A DNA stretch of 6,217 nucleotides from an uncultured Verrucomicrobiales bacterium. Lineage in GTDB: Bacteria > Verrucomicrobiota > Verrucomicrobiia > Verrucomicrobiales > DEV007. The stretch lies in contig CALCSP010000300.1 of the NCBI GenBank assembly GCA_937893785.1, positions 1 to 6,217 on the forward strand, written 5' to 3'. The notes below the pieces were generated by a model. It saw nothing but the letters and a program-made list of their open reading frames with translations. It ran no database searches and had not been told where the DNA came from. How positions within the stretch are numbered: position 1 is the first letter of the stretch; every line of letters begins with the position of its first letter. A program made the position numbers and the translations under genes. Shown here one piece after another: positions 1-5,401 of this stretch.

Positions 1-161
1 ATGGTATAAACCGGGTCGTGTTCCAGCATGAAAACTGTATCCGGTATTTGCTCATTTCTGCGCTGTTGGACGGCATCATTCTGGAGGGTAATCCCTGCAC
101 TGTAGGAGATTCTACCGAGCCACTGTTTGGTCATATTCAACTGGCTTTTTCCAATTGCCAT
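1..161 (-). CDS. lipB: Octanoyltransferase LipB, N-terminal part (cut by window edge)
   Basis: LipB moves the octanoyl group from acyl carrier protein onto lipoyl domains of enzymes such as pyruvate dehydrogenase, the first step of endogenous lipoate synthesis in the cytoplasm. Only the first 53 codons are present. Reading the minus strand by eye gives WLGR at residues 14-17, a tyrosine and LQN (26-28) typical of the first helix, then IPDT (39-42) and LEHDPVYT (46-53), which is the family signature EHxPVYTxG up to the cut. The catalytic Cys and Lys lie outside the window. Two in-frame ATGs are possible: 161 (4 nt after the ruvC stop) and 134 (five residues before the conserved WLGR). Neither has a clear ribosome binding site, and the start at 134 fits usual family length better. 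Tight spacing suggests co-transcription with ruvC. Identity is inferred from a short but characteristic stretch. Confidence 0.82.
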   Translation of the reverse strand, partial: MAIGKSQLNMTKQWLGRISYSAGITLQNDAVQQRRNEQIPDTVFMLEHDPVYT

Positions 162-165
162 TGAG

Positions 166-675
166 TCAGAGACGATTCGATTGTTCGCCGGTTAGTTTAT
201 TGATTCCTTCACCACTGTAGAGGTGGGCCATGCCTACAGCAAGGGCGTCCGCGGCATCTGGTGAAGGATCCTCCTCGAGCCGAAGGATGGAACGGATCAT
301 AAATGCAACCTGTCTTTTGTCGGCGGCTCCCTTGCCGACAATGGCCTGCTTGACTCGTTTGGGGGCATATTCAAATACCGGGAGATCGTGATCTGCTGCC
401 GCAATAACTGCCGCGGCACGTGCGGCGCCCATCGTGATTGCTGTCTTATAGCTTTGCACATAAATAACCGACTCGACCGCGCAAACCTCCGGTTTGTGTT
501 TAATGATCACCTCGTTTAGCGCCCTTCGTATATTGACGAGGCATGCTGACTGGAGGATACCTGGAGGGTTTCGGATGATGCCGTAGGTCAAGGCCCTGTA
601 AGATTCATCATCATTCCGCTCGATGACAGCAAAACCGGTTTTGCGGAGGGCGGGGTCAATCGAAAGGACACGCAC
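166..675 (-). CDS. ruvC: Crossover junction endodeoxyribonuclease RuvC
   Basis: RuvC is the dimeric, Mg-dependent resolvase that cuts Holliday junctions, normally with the RuvAB branch-migration motor. I chose the GTG at 675, giving a 169-residue protein starting MRVLSIDP, close to the 173 of E. coli. A TTG at 702 would add nine residues and has no ribosome binding site; an AGGCG lies 11 nt before the GTG. The RNase H-like fold shows all four acidic catalytic residues: D7 in SIDPA, E68 in AVES, and D140 and D143 in PDAADALA. The conserved GKGAADKRQV block (residues 114-123) is also present. One oddity: the aromatic residue that follows the second catalytic Glu in E. coli (F69) is isoleucine here (I71), followed by Y72. 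The C-terminal tail after GMAHLY is short and polar. No ruvA or ruvB is visible. lipB follows after 4 nt. Confidence 0.93.
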   Translation of the reverse strand: MRVLSIDPALRKTGFAVIERNDDESYRALTYGIIRNPPGILQSACLVNIRRALNEVIIKHKPEVCAVESVIYVQSYKTAITMGAARAAAVIAAADHDLPVFEYAPKRVKQAIVGKGAADKRQVAFMIRSILRLEEDPSPDAADALAVGMAHLYSGEGINKLTGEQSNRL

Positions 676-712
676 CTGATTAGTTTCGCCTAAAAAGCGC
701 AATTCTGAAAAT

Positions 713-752
713 AAAAAACAGCAGGTAGCTTTCAGCGTCTCCGTCGCCTGCT
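713..752 (-). terminator. Probable intrinsic terminator overlapping the helicase 3' end
   Basis: On the minus strand AGCAGG (752-747) can pair with CCTGCT (725-720), and the second arm is followed by GTTTTTTA (run of six T at 718-713). The 21-nt loop contains a small GCT/AGC helix. The first arm is made from codons of the arginine-rich helicase tail and the TGA stop at 734-732 lies in the loop. The layout fits a Rho-independent terminator for the helicase, but a six-pair stem with a large loop is modest. The plus-strand reading also ends in T residues, but no plus-strand gene lies upstream to be terminated. Confidence 0.5.
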
Positions 753-1952
753 TTTTCCCTTTTTGCGTCTGCTGAAGACCTTTGCCAGTTTTTCCGGTGT
801 TGGCGCGTCTTCATCGAGCAGGGTGGAGTAGTGGTAATTAAACCCCTCTACGCGCCGTCTTTCAACCTTTTGGCCAATGAAGCGCTCAATTGAGGCGACA
901 TGACTAAGCTCTTCAGCATCTAGTAGGGTGTAGGCATCCCCTTCGCTGTTTGCTCTTCCGGTGCGCCCGATGCGGTGTACATAATCTTCGGCATTTTCAG
1001 GAACTTGGTAATTGATAACATGAGAGACTCCACTGATGTCAATACCACGGGCAGCAAGATCGGTGGCAATAATTACATCAAAATCGCCACTCTTGAAGCC
1101 TATGAGTGCCTTTTCCCTGTCGCGTTGGCGAATATCGGAGTGCATTACAGTAATGCTGTAGTTGCCGTCCTCCTTGGCCAGTAACTTTGCCAGAGAATCT
1201 GCATCCCGCTTGGTCCGAGTGAAAATCATCACACTCCTAAATTCTGTTTGCTTGAGCAACGCAAGTAGTAGCTCTTCGCGCTGACCGATGGCAACAGGAT
1301 AGAAGGCGTGTTTGACTGTCTCTGCTACTCCCTGCCTTTGTCCAATTTCCACCTCCACCGGTTCATTTAATGCCCACTGTGCAAGGCTTTCGATAGCAGG
1401 TGGCATGGTTGCAGAGAAGAAAAGGGTTTGTCGATTTCTAGGGGTCTTATTGACGATCCTTCGCACATCTGGCAAGAAACCCATATCAAGCATGCGGTCT
1501 ACTTCGTCGAGGACCAAGACTTCAATCTTATCAAGGCTAACAGATCCCTTTTGCATCAGGTCGAGAAGTCGGCCTGGGGTAGCGATGAGAATATCAACAC
1601 CTGCCTCAAGTCCATCCAATTGTTTCCCGTATCCGACACCACCGTGAACCAGAAGGCTTTTCAAACCGGTAGCACTTCCCAGCATTTCAAAGTTATCCAA
1701 AACTTGTGATGCAAGTTCGCGCACCGGCTCAAGAATTAGGCAGCGAAGGTTTCCGTGATCTGAGAGCCTATGAAGAATAGGCAGGGCAAATGCTGCGGTT
1801 TTACCGGTGCCTGTCTGAGAAGCACCCACGACATCTTTGCCATCAATCGCAAGGGGAATAGCCTGCTGTTGGATTGGTGTAGGAGTTTCGTAGCCAGCTT
1901 GCCTAACACCTTCCATGACCTTCTCAGAAAGGCCTAATGTTTCAAAAGCCAT
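732..1952 (-). CDS. DEAD-box family ATP-dependent RNA helicase (DEVD variant)
   Basis: This is a superfamily 2 RNA helicase of the RhlE-like bacterial DEAD-box group, expected to unwind short RNA duplexes in ribosome assembly, mRNA decay or cold adaptation. I used the ATG at 1952 (406 residues) because MAFETLGL is the usual family start; the TTG at 1991 would add 13 poorly conserved residues and lies inside a hairpin. Visible motifs in order: Q motif with F3 and TPIQ (25-28); Walker A ASQTGTGKT (44-52); motif Ia PVREL (76-80, usually PTREL); GG (104-105); TPGR (125-128); Walker B DEVD (149-152) where DEAD is usual; SAT (180-182); IFTRTK (243-248); ATDLAARGID (296-305); HRIGRTGR (326-333). The tail from about 394 is very basic, ending in five arginines, a likely nonspecific RNA contact. 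All ATPase residues are kept, so it should be active. It is not assignable to a named paralogue. It follows ilvN and may be read through from it. Confidence 0.93.
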   Translation of the reverse strand: MAFETLGLSEKVMEGVRQAGYETPTPIQQQAIPLAIDGKDVVGASQTGTGKTAAFALPILHRLSDHGNLRCLILEPVRELASQVLDNFEMLGSATGLKSLLVHGGVGYGKQLDGLEAGVDILIATPGRLLDLMQKGSVSLDKIEVLVLDEVDRMLDMGFLPDVRRIVNKTPRNRQTLFFSATMPPAIESLAQWALNEPVEVEIGQRQGVAETVKHAFYPVAIGQREELLLALLKQTEFRSVMIFTRTKRDADSLAKLLAKEDGNYSITVMHSDIRQRDREKALIGFKSGDFDVIIATDLAARGIDISGVSHVINYQVPENAEDYVHRIGRTGRANSEGDAYTLLDAEELSHVASIERFIGQKVERRRVEGFNYHYSTLLDEDAPTPEKLAKVFSRRKKGKSRRRRR

Positions 1953-1981
1953 AAGTGGCGCAACACAACGGGCGGTAGGGG

Positions 1982-2008
1982 CAAGGGGCAAGCAGTTTAT
2001 TGCCCTTG
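1982..2008 (-). promoter_or_regulatory. Stable hairpin in the ilvN-helicase junction
   Basis: On the minus strand CAAGGGCAA (2008-2000) pairs with TTGCCCCTTG (1991-1982), giving nine pairs with one bulged C around an 8-nt loop. The structure sits 30 nt upstream of the preferred helicase ATG and includes the alternative TTG start at 1991. It is followed by C-rich sequence, not a T run, so it is not a standard terminator. It could be an RNA processing site, a stability element for the upstream ilvBN message, or a modulator of helicase translation. The pairing is directly visible; the role is inferred. Confidence 0.45.
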
Positions 2009-2009
2009 A

Positions 2010-2031
2010 TAGAAATCAGATAAAATTTCTA
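2010..2031 (-). repeat. AT-rich inverted repeat covering the ilvN stop codon
   Basis: TAGAAAT (2031-2025 on the minus strand) and ATTTCTA (2016-2010) form a perfect 7-bp inverted repeat with an 8-nt loop. Its first three bases are the TAG stop codon of ilvN. One nucleotide separates it from the GC-richer hairpin at 1982-2008, so the two could stack as adjacent stem-loops in the transcript. No T run follows directly. Function is unknown. Confidence 0.4.
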
Positions 2032-2571
2032 GGTTGCGGCTTCACCCCGAGCCATTACCACTTTTCCGGTTCGGACAGTTTCGACGATGTCAAACTTTGA
2101 GAGCAGGTGCACTGCAGCGTCCACCTTGTCAGAATTGCCATATATCATTGCAATTATGGAGTTGGCACCTAAATCTACGGTCTTGGCACCAAAATGCTCG
2201 ATGATCTGGAGCACTTCAGCCCGATCACCCGGGTCAATGAGAATCTTAACTAGTGCCAGTTCCCTTGTGACTGATTCATTTTCATCATGCTCAAAGCAGT
2301 GAATCACGTCTATTAGCTTATTGCACTGTTTGATAATCTGCTCAAGTCCCGCAGGATCCCCACTTATTCCAAGCGTAAGTCTTGAAAATTGGGGATCGCG
2401 GCCGCGGGAGACGACGACGGAGTCCAGATTGTATGCCCTGCGGGCAAACACCTGACAGATACGCATAAGCACCCCGGGCTTATTATTAACAAACATACTA
2501 AGGGTATGCCCTCCGATAATGTCAGGGGAGGGGGCAAGTGAAGAATCGCTGGTAACAATGTCTCTAGACAT
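2029..2571 (-). CDS. ilvN: Acetolactate synthase small (regulatory) subunit
   Basis: This is the regulatory subunit of acetohydroxyacid synthase, which activates the catalytic subunit and gives feedback inhibition by valine. It is 180 residues from an ATG, against about 163 for E. coli IlvH; the extra length is a polar N-terminal stretch of some 18 residues before the ACT domain. The ACT domain starts at GHTLSMFVNNKPGVL (21-35). N30, G33 and N48 align by eye with IlvH N11, G14 and N29, residues known for valine binding, so feedback control is probably intact. A second ferredoxin-like C-terminal domain with RELALVKI (about 103-110) and the usual FDIVETVRTG ending (about 160-169) completes the family pattern. 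It begins 38 nt after ilvB in the same direction, so the two form an operon. No good Shine-Dalgarno motif is seen before the ATG. Confidence 0.96.
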   Translation of the reverse strand: MSRDIVTSDSSLAPSPDIIGGHTLSMFVNNKPGVLMRICQVFARRAYNLDSVVVSRGRDPQFSRLTLGISGDPAGLEQIIKQCNKLIDVIHCFEHDENESVTRELALVKILIDPGDRAEVLQIIEHFGAKTVDLGANSIIAMIYGNSDKVDAAVHLLSKFDIVETVRTGKVVMARGEAAT

Positions 2572-2609
2572 GGCAGTAATGAATGAAAGTGAAACTGATG
2601 TGAGGCGAC

Positions 2610-4337
2610 TTACGTGGAACCTGTTGGTTTGGCCATCTTGTGCTTAGGAGGTGCTACAAGCATATCCTCCAGTGCTGCTCCAGCAGGTATCATAGGAAAG
2701 ACATTTTCGGTTTTTATGCACTCTGCATTGATCACGCAGGGCCCATCATTATAATCCAGTGCTTTTTGCAGCACCTTACCGACATCTGCCGGTCTCTTGA
2801 TGTTATACCCCTTAATGCCGTATGCTTCGGCAAGCTTAACGAAGTCAGGATTTCCCTCTAGGTTGACGCCAGACTCACGATTATCAAAGAACATTTGCTG
2901 CCATTGTCTGACCATCCCGAGATAATGGTTGTTGAGGACCAGGATTTTCACCGGCAATTTATTGATTGCGGCGGTGGCGAGCTCACAGAGGGTCATTTGA
3001 TATCCGCCATCGCCAACGACGGCAACAACTATGTCATCAGGTCTGGCCAATTGAGCGCCAATAGCAGCTGGAAATCCAAATCCCATGGTCCCTGCACCAC
3101 CTGAACTTAACCAGTTGTATGACGCATCTGTTTTGTAAAATTGTGCTGCCCACATCTGATGTTGCCCCACATCAGTAGTGACGATGGCTTTCCCTTCAGT
3201 TAACTGGTAGAGTTCATCAAGCACCTGTTGCATTCGTAAACCGCCCTGCTTGCGGTATGCGAGGGGGAATTTGTTCTTGTAACCGTCAAGAGTAGCAAGC
3301 CAGCTAGCTGTTTCGAGCGGAGCTATTTCCTTGTTGAGTGCTTTCAGCGCTGTCTTGGCATCCCCGATGATTTCCACGTCAGGGTGGATCATCTTGTTCA
3401 TTTCCGATGGATCAATATCAACGTGTATGATTTTGGCACCTGCACCGAACTTCTCAGGCTGGCCGATGATCCTGTCATCAAAGCGTGATCCGACATTGAT
3501 AATAAGATCGCACTCAACCATGGCTTTGTTGGCGTATGCCGTGCCGTGCATGCCGAGCATGCCAAGGGAGAGTTCGTGTGTTTCAGGGAAGACACCCTTT
3601 CCAAGAAGCGTTGACGTTACTGGACAGTTTAACGTGGTTGCCAGTTCCATTAACTCTTCATCTGCTCGGGATATCATGATCCCATGACCGGCCAGAATAA
3701 CCGGTTTTTTTGAGTTCGAGATGATCTCGGCAGCACGGGAAATTGAATGAGGGTCAATGTCAAATGCACTCTCAGGATTGTAACCTGGCAGATCAAGATC
3801 AGGGTCAAGGTCTCCGGTGAAATCACTTTGACTGATGTCTTTTGGAACGTCTATCAGCACTGGTCCCGGGCGGCCTGTTGTGGCGATATGGTATGCTTCC
3901 TTAGCAATACGTGGCAGAGAATTTGTCTCACGAACAAGAAAATTATGCTTAACCACAGGCATCGTAATGCCAAAAATGTCTGCTTCCTGAAAAGCATCCT
4001 TACCTAGCATCCAGGTCACTTGTTGCCCGGTAATGATAATCATTGGGACCGAGTCCATTTGTGCGGTCATGATTCCAGTAATGGTATTCCCGGCACCCGG
4101 GCCGCTTGTTACAAGTACGACGGCGGGTTTGCCGGTTGCTCGCGCATATCCGTCAGCCATGTGGCAGGCGCCTTGTTCGTGCCGGGTCAGCACGAACTTG
4201 ATATTGCCGCTGACCGTTTCCAGTGCATCGAAAATAGGCAGTGCGGCTCCTCCGGAGTAGCCAAAAATATACTCTACTCCCAGTTCATTGAGTGTCTGGA
4301 TAAGGGCTTGTGCTCCATCCAATTTGGTAGTGCTCAT
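2610..4337 (-). CDS. ilvB: Acetolactate synthase large (catalytic) subunit, biosynthetic AHAS
   Basis: This ThDP, Mg and FAD enzyme condenses two pyruvates to 2-acetolactate, or pyruvate with 2-ketobutyrate to 2-aceto-2-hydroxybutyrate, the first common step of branched-chain amino acid synthesis. The 575-residue length is normal for the family. The N-terminal Pyr domain carries FGYSGG (25-30) and the catalytic glutamate E54 in TRHEQGA. The TSGPGAGN block is at 77-84. The central FAD domain shows SRFDDR (284-289), typical of anabolic AHAS and absent from catabolic, FAD-independent AlsS. The C-terminal PP domain has the ThDP motif GDGGYQM (442-448) ending in NN (469-470), and W479 in VRQWQQMFF matches the tryptophan of the herbicide site. 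The adjoining ilvN supports the biosynthetic role. Start is the ATG at 4337; the region just upstream has no clear Shine-Dalgarno motif. The gene is intact. Confidence 0.97.
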   Translation of the reverse strand: MSTTKLDGAQALIQTLNELGVEYIFGYSGGAALPIFDALETVSGNIKFVLTRHEQGACHMADGYARATGKPAVVLVTSGPGAGNTITGIMTAQMDSVPMIIITGQQVTWMLGKDAFQEADIFGITMPVVKHNFLVRETNSLPRIAKEAYHIATTGRPGPVLIDVPKDISQSDFTGDLDPDLDLPGYNPESAFDIDPHSISRAAEIISNSKKPVILAGHGIMISRADEELMELATTLNCPVTSTLLGKGVFPETHELSLGMLGMHGTAYANKAMVECDLIINVGSRFDDRIIGQPEKFGAGAKIIHVDIDPSEMNKMIHPDVEIIGDAKTALKALNKEIAPLETASWLATLDGYKNKFPLAYRKQGGLRMQQVLDELYQLTEGKAIVTTDVGQHQMWAAQFYKTDASYNWLSSGGAGTMGFGFPAAIGAQLARPDDIVVAVVGDGGYQMTLCELATAAINKLPVKILVLNNHYLGMVRQWQQMFFDNRESGVNLEGNPDFVKLAEAYGIKGYNIKRPADVGKVLQKALDYNDGPCVINAECIKTENVFPMIPAGAALEDMLVAPPKHKMAKPTGST

Positions 4338-4373
4338 TGTGACTTTGTGTAAAAATGGTCTAAAGTGCGCCTA

Positions 4374-4401
4374 AATATCATCGCAATTCAGATTTCTTCA
4401 A
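4374..4401 (-). promoter_or_regulatory. Candidate sigma-70-type promoter for ilvBN
   Basis: Reading the minus strand, TTGAAG (4401-4396, four of six matches to TTGACA) and GATATT (4379-4374, four of six to TATAAT) are separated by 16 nt. Transcription would start near 4367 and leave a leader of about 30 nt before the ilvB ATG. The -35 box lies inside the palindrome at 4393-4406. The match is weak in an AT-rich region, so this is a candidate only. Confidence 0.28.
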
Positions 4402-4406
4402 AGAAA
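4393..4406. repeat. Inverted repeat over the putative ilvB -35 box
   Basis: TTTCTT and AAGAAA form a perfect 6-bp inverted repeat with a 2-nt centre on the plus strand. It overlaps the candidate -35 hexamer of ilvB, where a repressor or activator site would act. It is AT-rich, so chance occurrence is possible. Confidence 0.3.
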
Positions 4407-4410
4407 ATGA

Positions 4411-4423
4411 GCTAAAAATTAGC
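4411..4423. repeat. Short inverted repeat upstream of ilvB
   Basis: GCTAA and TTAGC flank a 3-nt A-rich centre, giving a 13-bp palindromic site just upstream of the candidate ilvB promoter. It may be a protein-binding site; the arms are only five bases. Confidence 0.25.
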
Positions 4424-4455
4424 AAACGGCATCATTTACTTGGTCTGAAGCTGTG

Positions 4456-4469
4456 AAAATTGCAATTTT
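4456..4469. repeat. Perfect 14-bp palindrome upstream of ilvB
   Basis: AAAATTG followed directly by CAATTTT is a perfect palindrome with no spacer, about 120 bp before the ilvB ATG. The half site AAAATTGC recurs at 4508-4515. This spaced, AT-rich symmetry suits an operator for a dimeric regulator such as an Lrp-type protein, which commonly controls ilv genes. That identification is inference only. Confidence 0.35.
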
Positions 4470-4616
4470 TAAACCAAATCAAACCTTTGGAGGTGCTCAT
4501 TCACATAAAAATTGCTTATTCTCAATTAAAGGGCGAAAGATGGGGCTTTTCCTTGGAAATTCACGTAAGGAAAAAGGCAATACCAGTAGAAGGTGTTGCG
4601 CGAGGATCGACAAACC

Positions 4617-5213
4617 TTACTCGGTAGGCTCTTTGAGGCTCTTGACGACTGGTTCTTGCGCGGTCGTTGTGACTTTCCATTTTCCCTCCACTTTTAGAAG
4701 GGAAACAAGGTCAAGGGCGGAAATGGTCTTATCCCCGTTAGAGTGGCGAGTACGCACCAAAATGTGGCAATATTCCTTTGAGTTGACGGTTTCCTCAGCA
4801 AGGCTCAGCACCTTGACACCCAAGCTATCAAGGATCTTTTTCAGTTTATCCTGATCAATATTAAATCGGTTCTGAATACCAGCGTGGAAGCGGACATAAA
4901 AGTCACTTGGCTGCAGTTTCTCGACTTCGTTTAGGTTGCTGCAATCCAATCGGCGGACAAGTCTAATTTCGTCGTCCAGCGTAGCAGCTGCCTTAATTCG
5001 AATGATATAGCGTGCCTTGAGAATCTCCAGCGAAGCGGGCTCCATGAGAGCGCTAGCCTTACGCCAGTCCTGTCCCATGGCATTTCTGAGATACTCAAAG
5101 GTTACCAGCGTTGCCGGGTGTTGGTTGATGGCCTTCGTGTTCTGAGCTTGTTCCTGAGCCTGGGCTGTCAGGCTCCAGGTCGTAAGCAGAACGGCGATGA
5201 TAATAGCTTTCAT
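4617..5213 (-). CDS. Secreted protein of unknown function, signal peptide
   Basis: I do not recognise this 198-residue protein. It starts with a clear Sec signal peptide: K2, a hydrophobic core at residues 3-15, and AQA followed by Q at 17-20, predicting cleavage after A19 by signal peptidase I. No lipobox cysteine is present, so it should be soluble in the periplasm or outside. The mature part of about 179 residues is mixed alpha/beta with charged helices (for example around 43-72 and 119-132). It has two cysteines, C90 and C148. Near the end, LLKVEGKWKV (170-179) resembles the last strand of NTF2-like or SnoaL-type folds, where a helix-rich start (here TFEYLRNAMGQDW, 38-50) precedes a cone-shaped sheet. 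That fold guess is weak. It is transcribed toward ilvB but separated by 279 bp, and diverges from the rhomboid gene. The predicted signal peptide and candidate promoter support it as a real gene. Confidence 0.8.
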   Translation of the reverse strand: MKAIIIAVLLTTWSLTAQAQEQAQNTKAINQHPATLVTFEYLRNAMGQDWRKASALMEPASLEILKARYIIRIKAAATLDDEIRLVRRLDCSNLNEVEKLQPSDFYVRFHAGIQNRFNIDQDKLKKILDSLGVKVLSLAEETVNSKEYCHILVRTRHSNGDKTISALDLVSLLKVEGKWKVTTTAQEPVVKSLKEPTE

Positions 5214-5241
5214 TCAGCGACGGCGGTCTCGAATAATTGGC

Positions 5242-5270
5242 AGGATAGACTGGTTGTGTGAGGATGTCTA
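5242..5270 (-). promoter_or_regulatory. Candidate promoter for the secreted-protein gene
   Basis: On the minus strand TAGACA (5270-5265, five of six to TTGACA) and TATCCT (5247-5242, four of six to TATAAT) are spaced by 17 nt, the optimum for sigma-70-type promoters. The start site would fall near 5235, leaving a leader of roughly 22 nt before the ATG at 5213. No Shine-Dalgarno motif is seen in that leader. Confidence 0.4.
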
Positions 5271-5309
5271 GGAGAGTGCTTGAGTGGTTCGACAACAGCG
5301 ATTCGTTGT

Positions 5310-5325
5310 GCTTCATTCATGAAGC
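5310..5325. repeat. 16-bp inverted repeat in the divergent spacer
   Basis: GCTTCAT and ATGAAGC form a perfect 7-bp inverted repeat with a 2-nt centre, lying between the two divergent genes (secreted protein and rhomboid). A weaker pair, ACAAC (5292-5296) with GTTGT (5305-5309), lies next to it. The position, about 40 bp upstream of the candidate minus-strand -35 box and about 75 bp before the rhomboid start, suits a shared regulator site, but this is inference. Confidence 0.35.
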
Positions 5326-5401
5326 TTGCCAGAGATTGTGCTTTGAGTGGGTTCAATTTGTTTAAAGCGCCTCATAGATGGGATTAGGAGATCGAGATTA
5401 C

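Larger units (their letters stand above)
4338..4616. other. AT-rich intergenic region upstream of ilvB
   Basis: This 279-bp spacer lies between the stop of the secreted-protein gene and the start of ilvB. It holds no convincing gene: minus-strand reading frames are short, and the plus-strand frame that crosses it runs on antisense over the neighbouring gene. It contains three short palindromes (4393-4406, 4411-4423, 4456-4469) and an 8-bp inverted repeat (4547-4554 with 4567-4574) that lacks a following T run. No T-box motif or run of Ile/Leu/Val codons typical of branched-chain attenuation was found. It probably holds the ilvBN promoter and operators. Confidence 0.6.

Noticed and set aside
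1312..1709. Two overlapping plus-strand frames inside the helicase gene
   Set aside because: Both are antisense to the conserved helicase core, including the Walker B region, and are Ser/Pro/Thr-rich shadow translations.
1953..1991. N-terminal extension of the helicase from a TTG start
   Set aside because: The added 13 residues are unlike the family, the TTG lies in a hairpin arm, and the ATG at 1952 gives the standard MAFETLGL start.
3331..3687. Plus-strand open frame of 118 codons inside ilvB
   Set aside because: It is antisense to the FAD domain of a fully conserved ilvB and shows no family features of its own.
4432..4500. Minus-strand 22-codon frame upstream of ilvB considered as an attenuation leader peptide
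   Set aside because: It has only one Leu and one Ile, no run of branched-chain codons, no ribosome binding site, and no terminator/antiterminator hairpin follows.
4545..4578. 8-bp inverted repeat TTTTCCTT/AAGGAAAA considered as a terminator of the secreted-protein gene
   Set aside because: The stem is mostly A-T pairs, the loop is 12 nt, and no T run follows in the minus-strand direction.
4453..4854. Plus-strand open frame of 133 codons crossing the ilvB upstream spacer
   Set aside because: More than half runs antisense over the signal-peptide gene, there is no ribosome binding site at its GTG start, and the translation has no recognisable domain.
5095..5316. Minus-strand 73-codon frame overlapping the start of the secreted-protein gene
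   Set aside because: It overlaps the signal-peptide gene in another frame, has low-complexity polar composition and no family features; it is a shadow frame.
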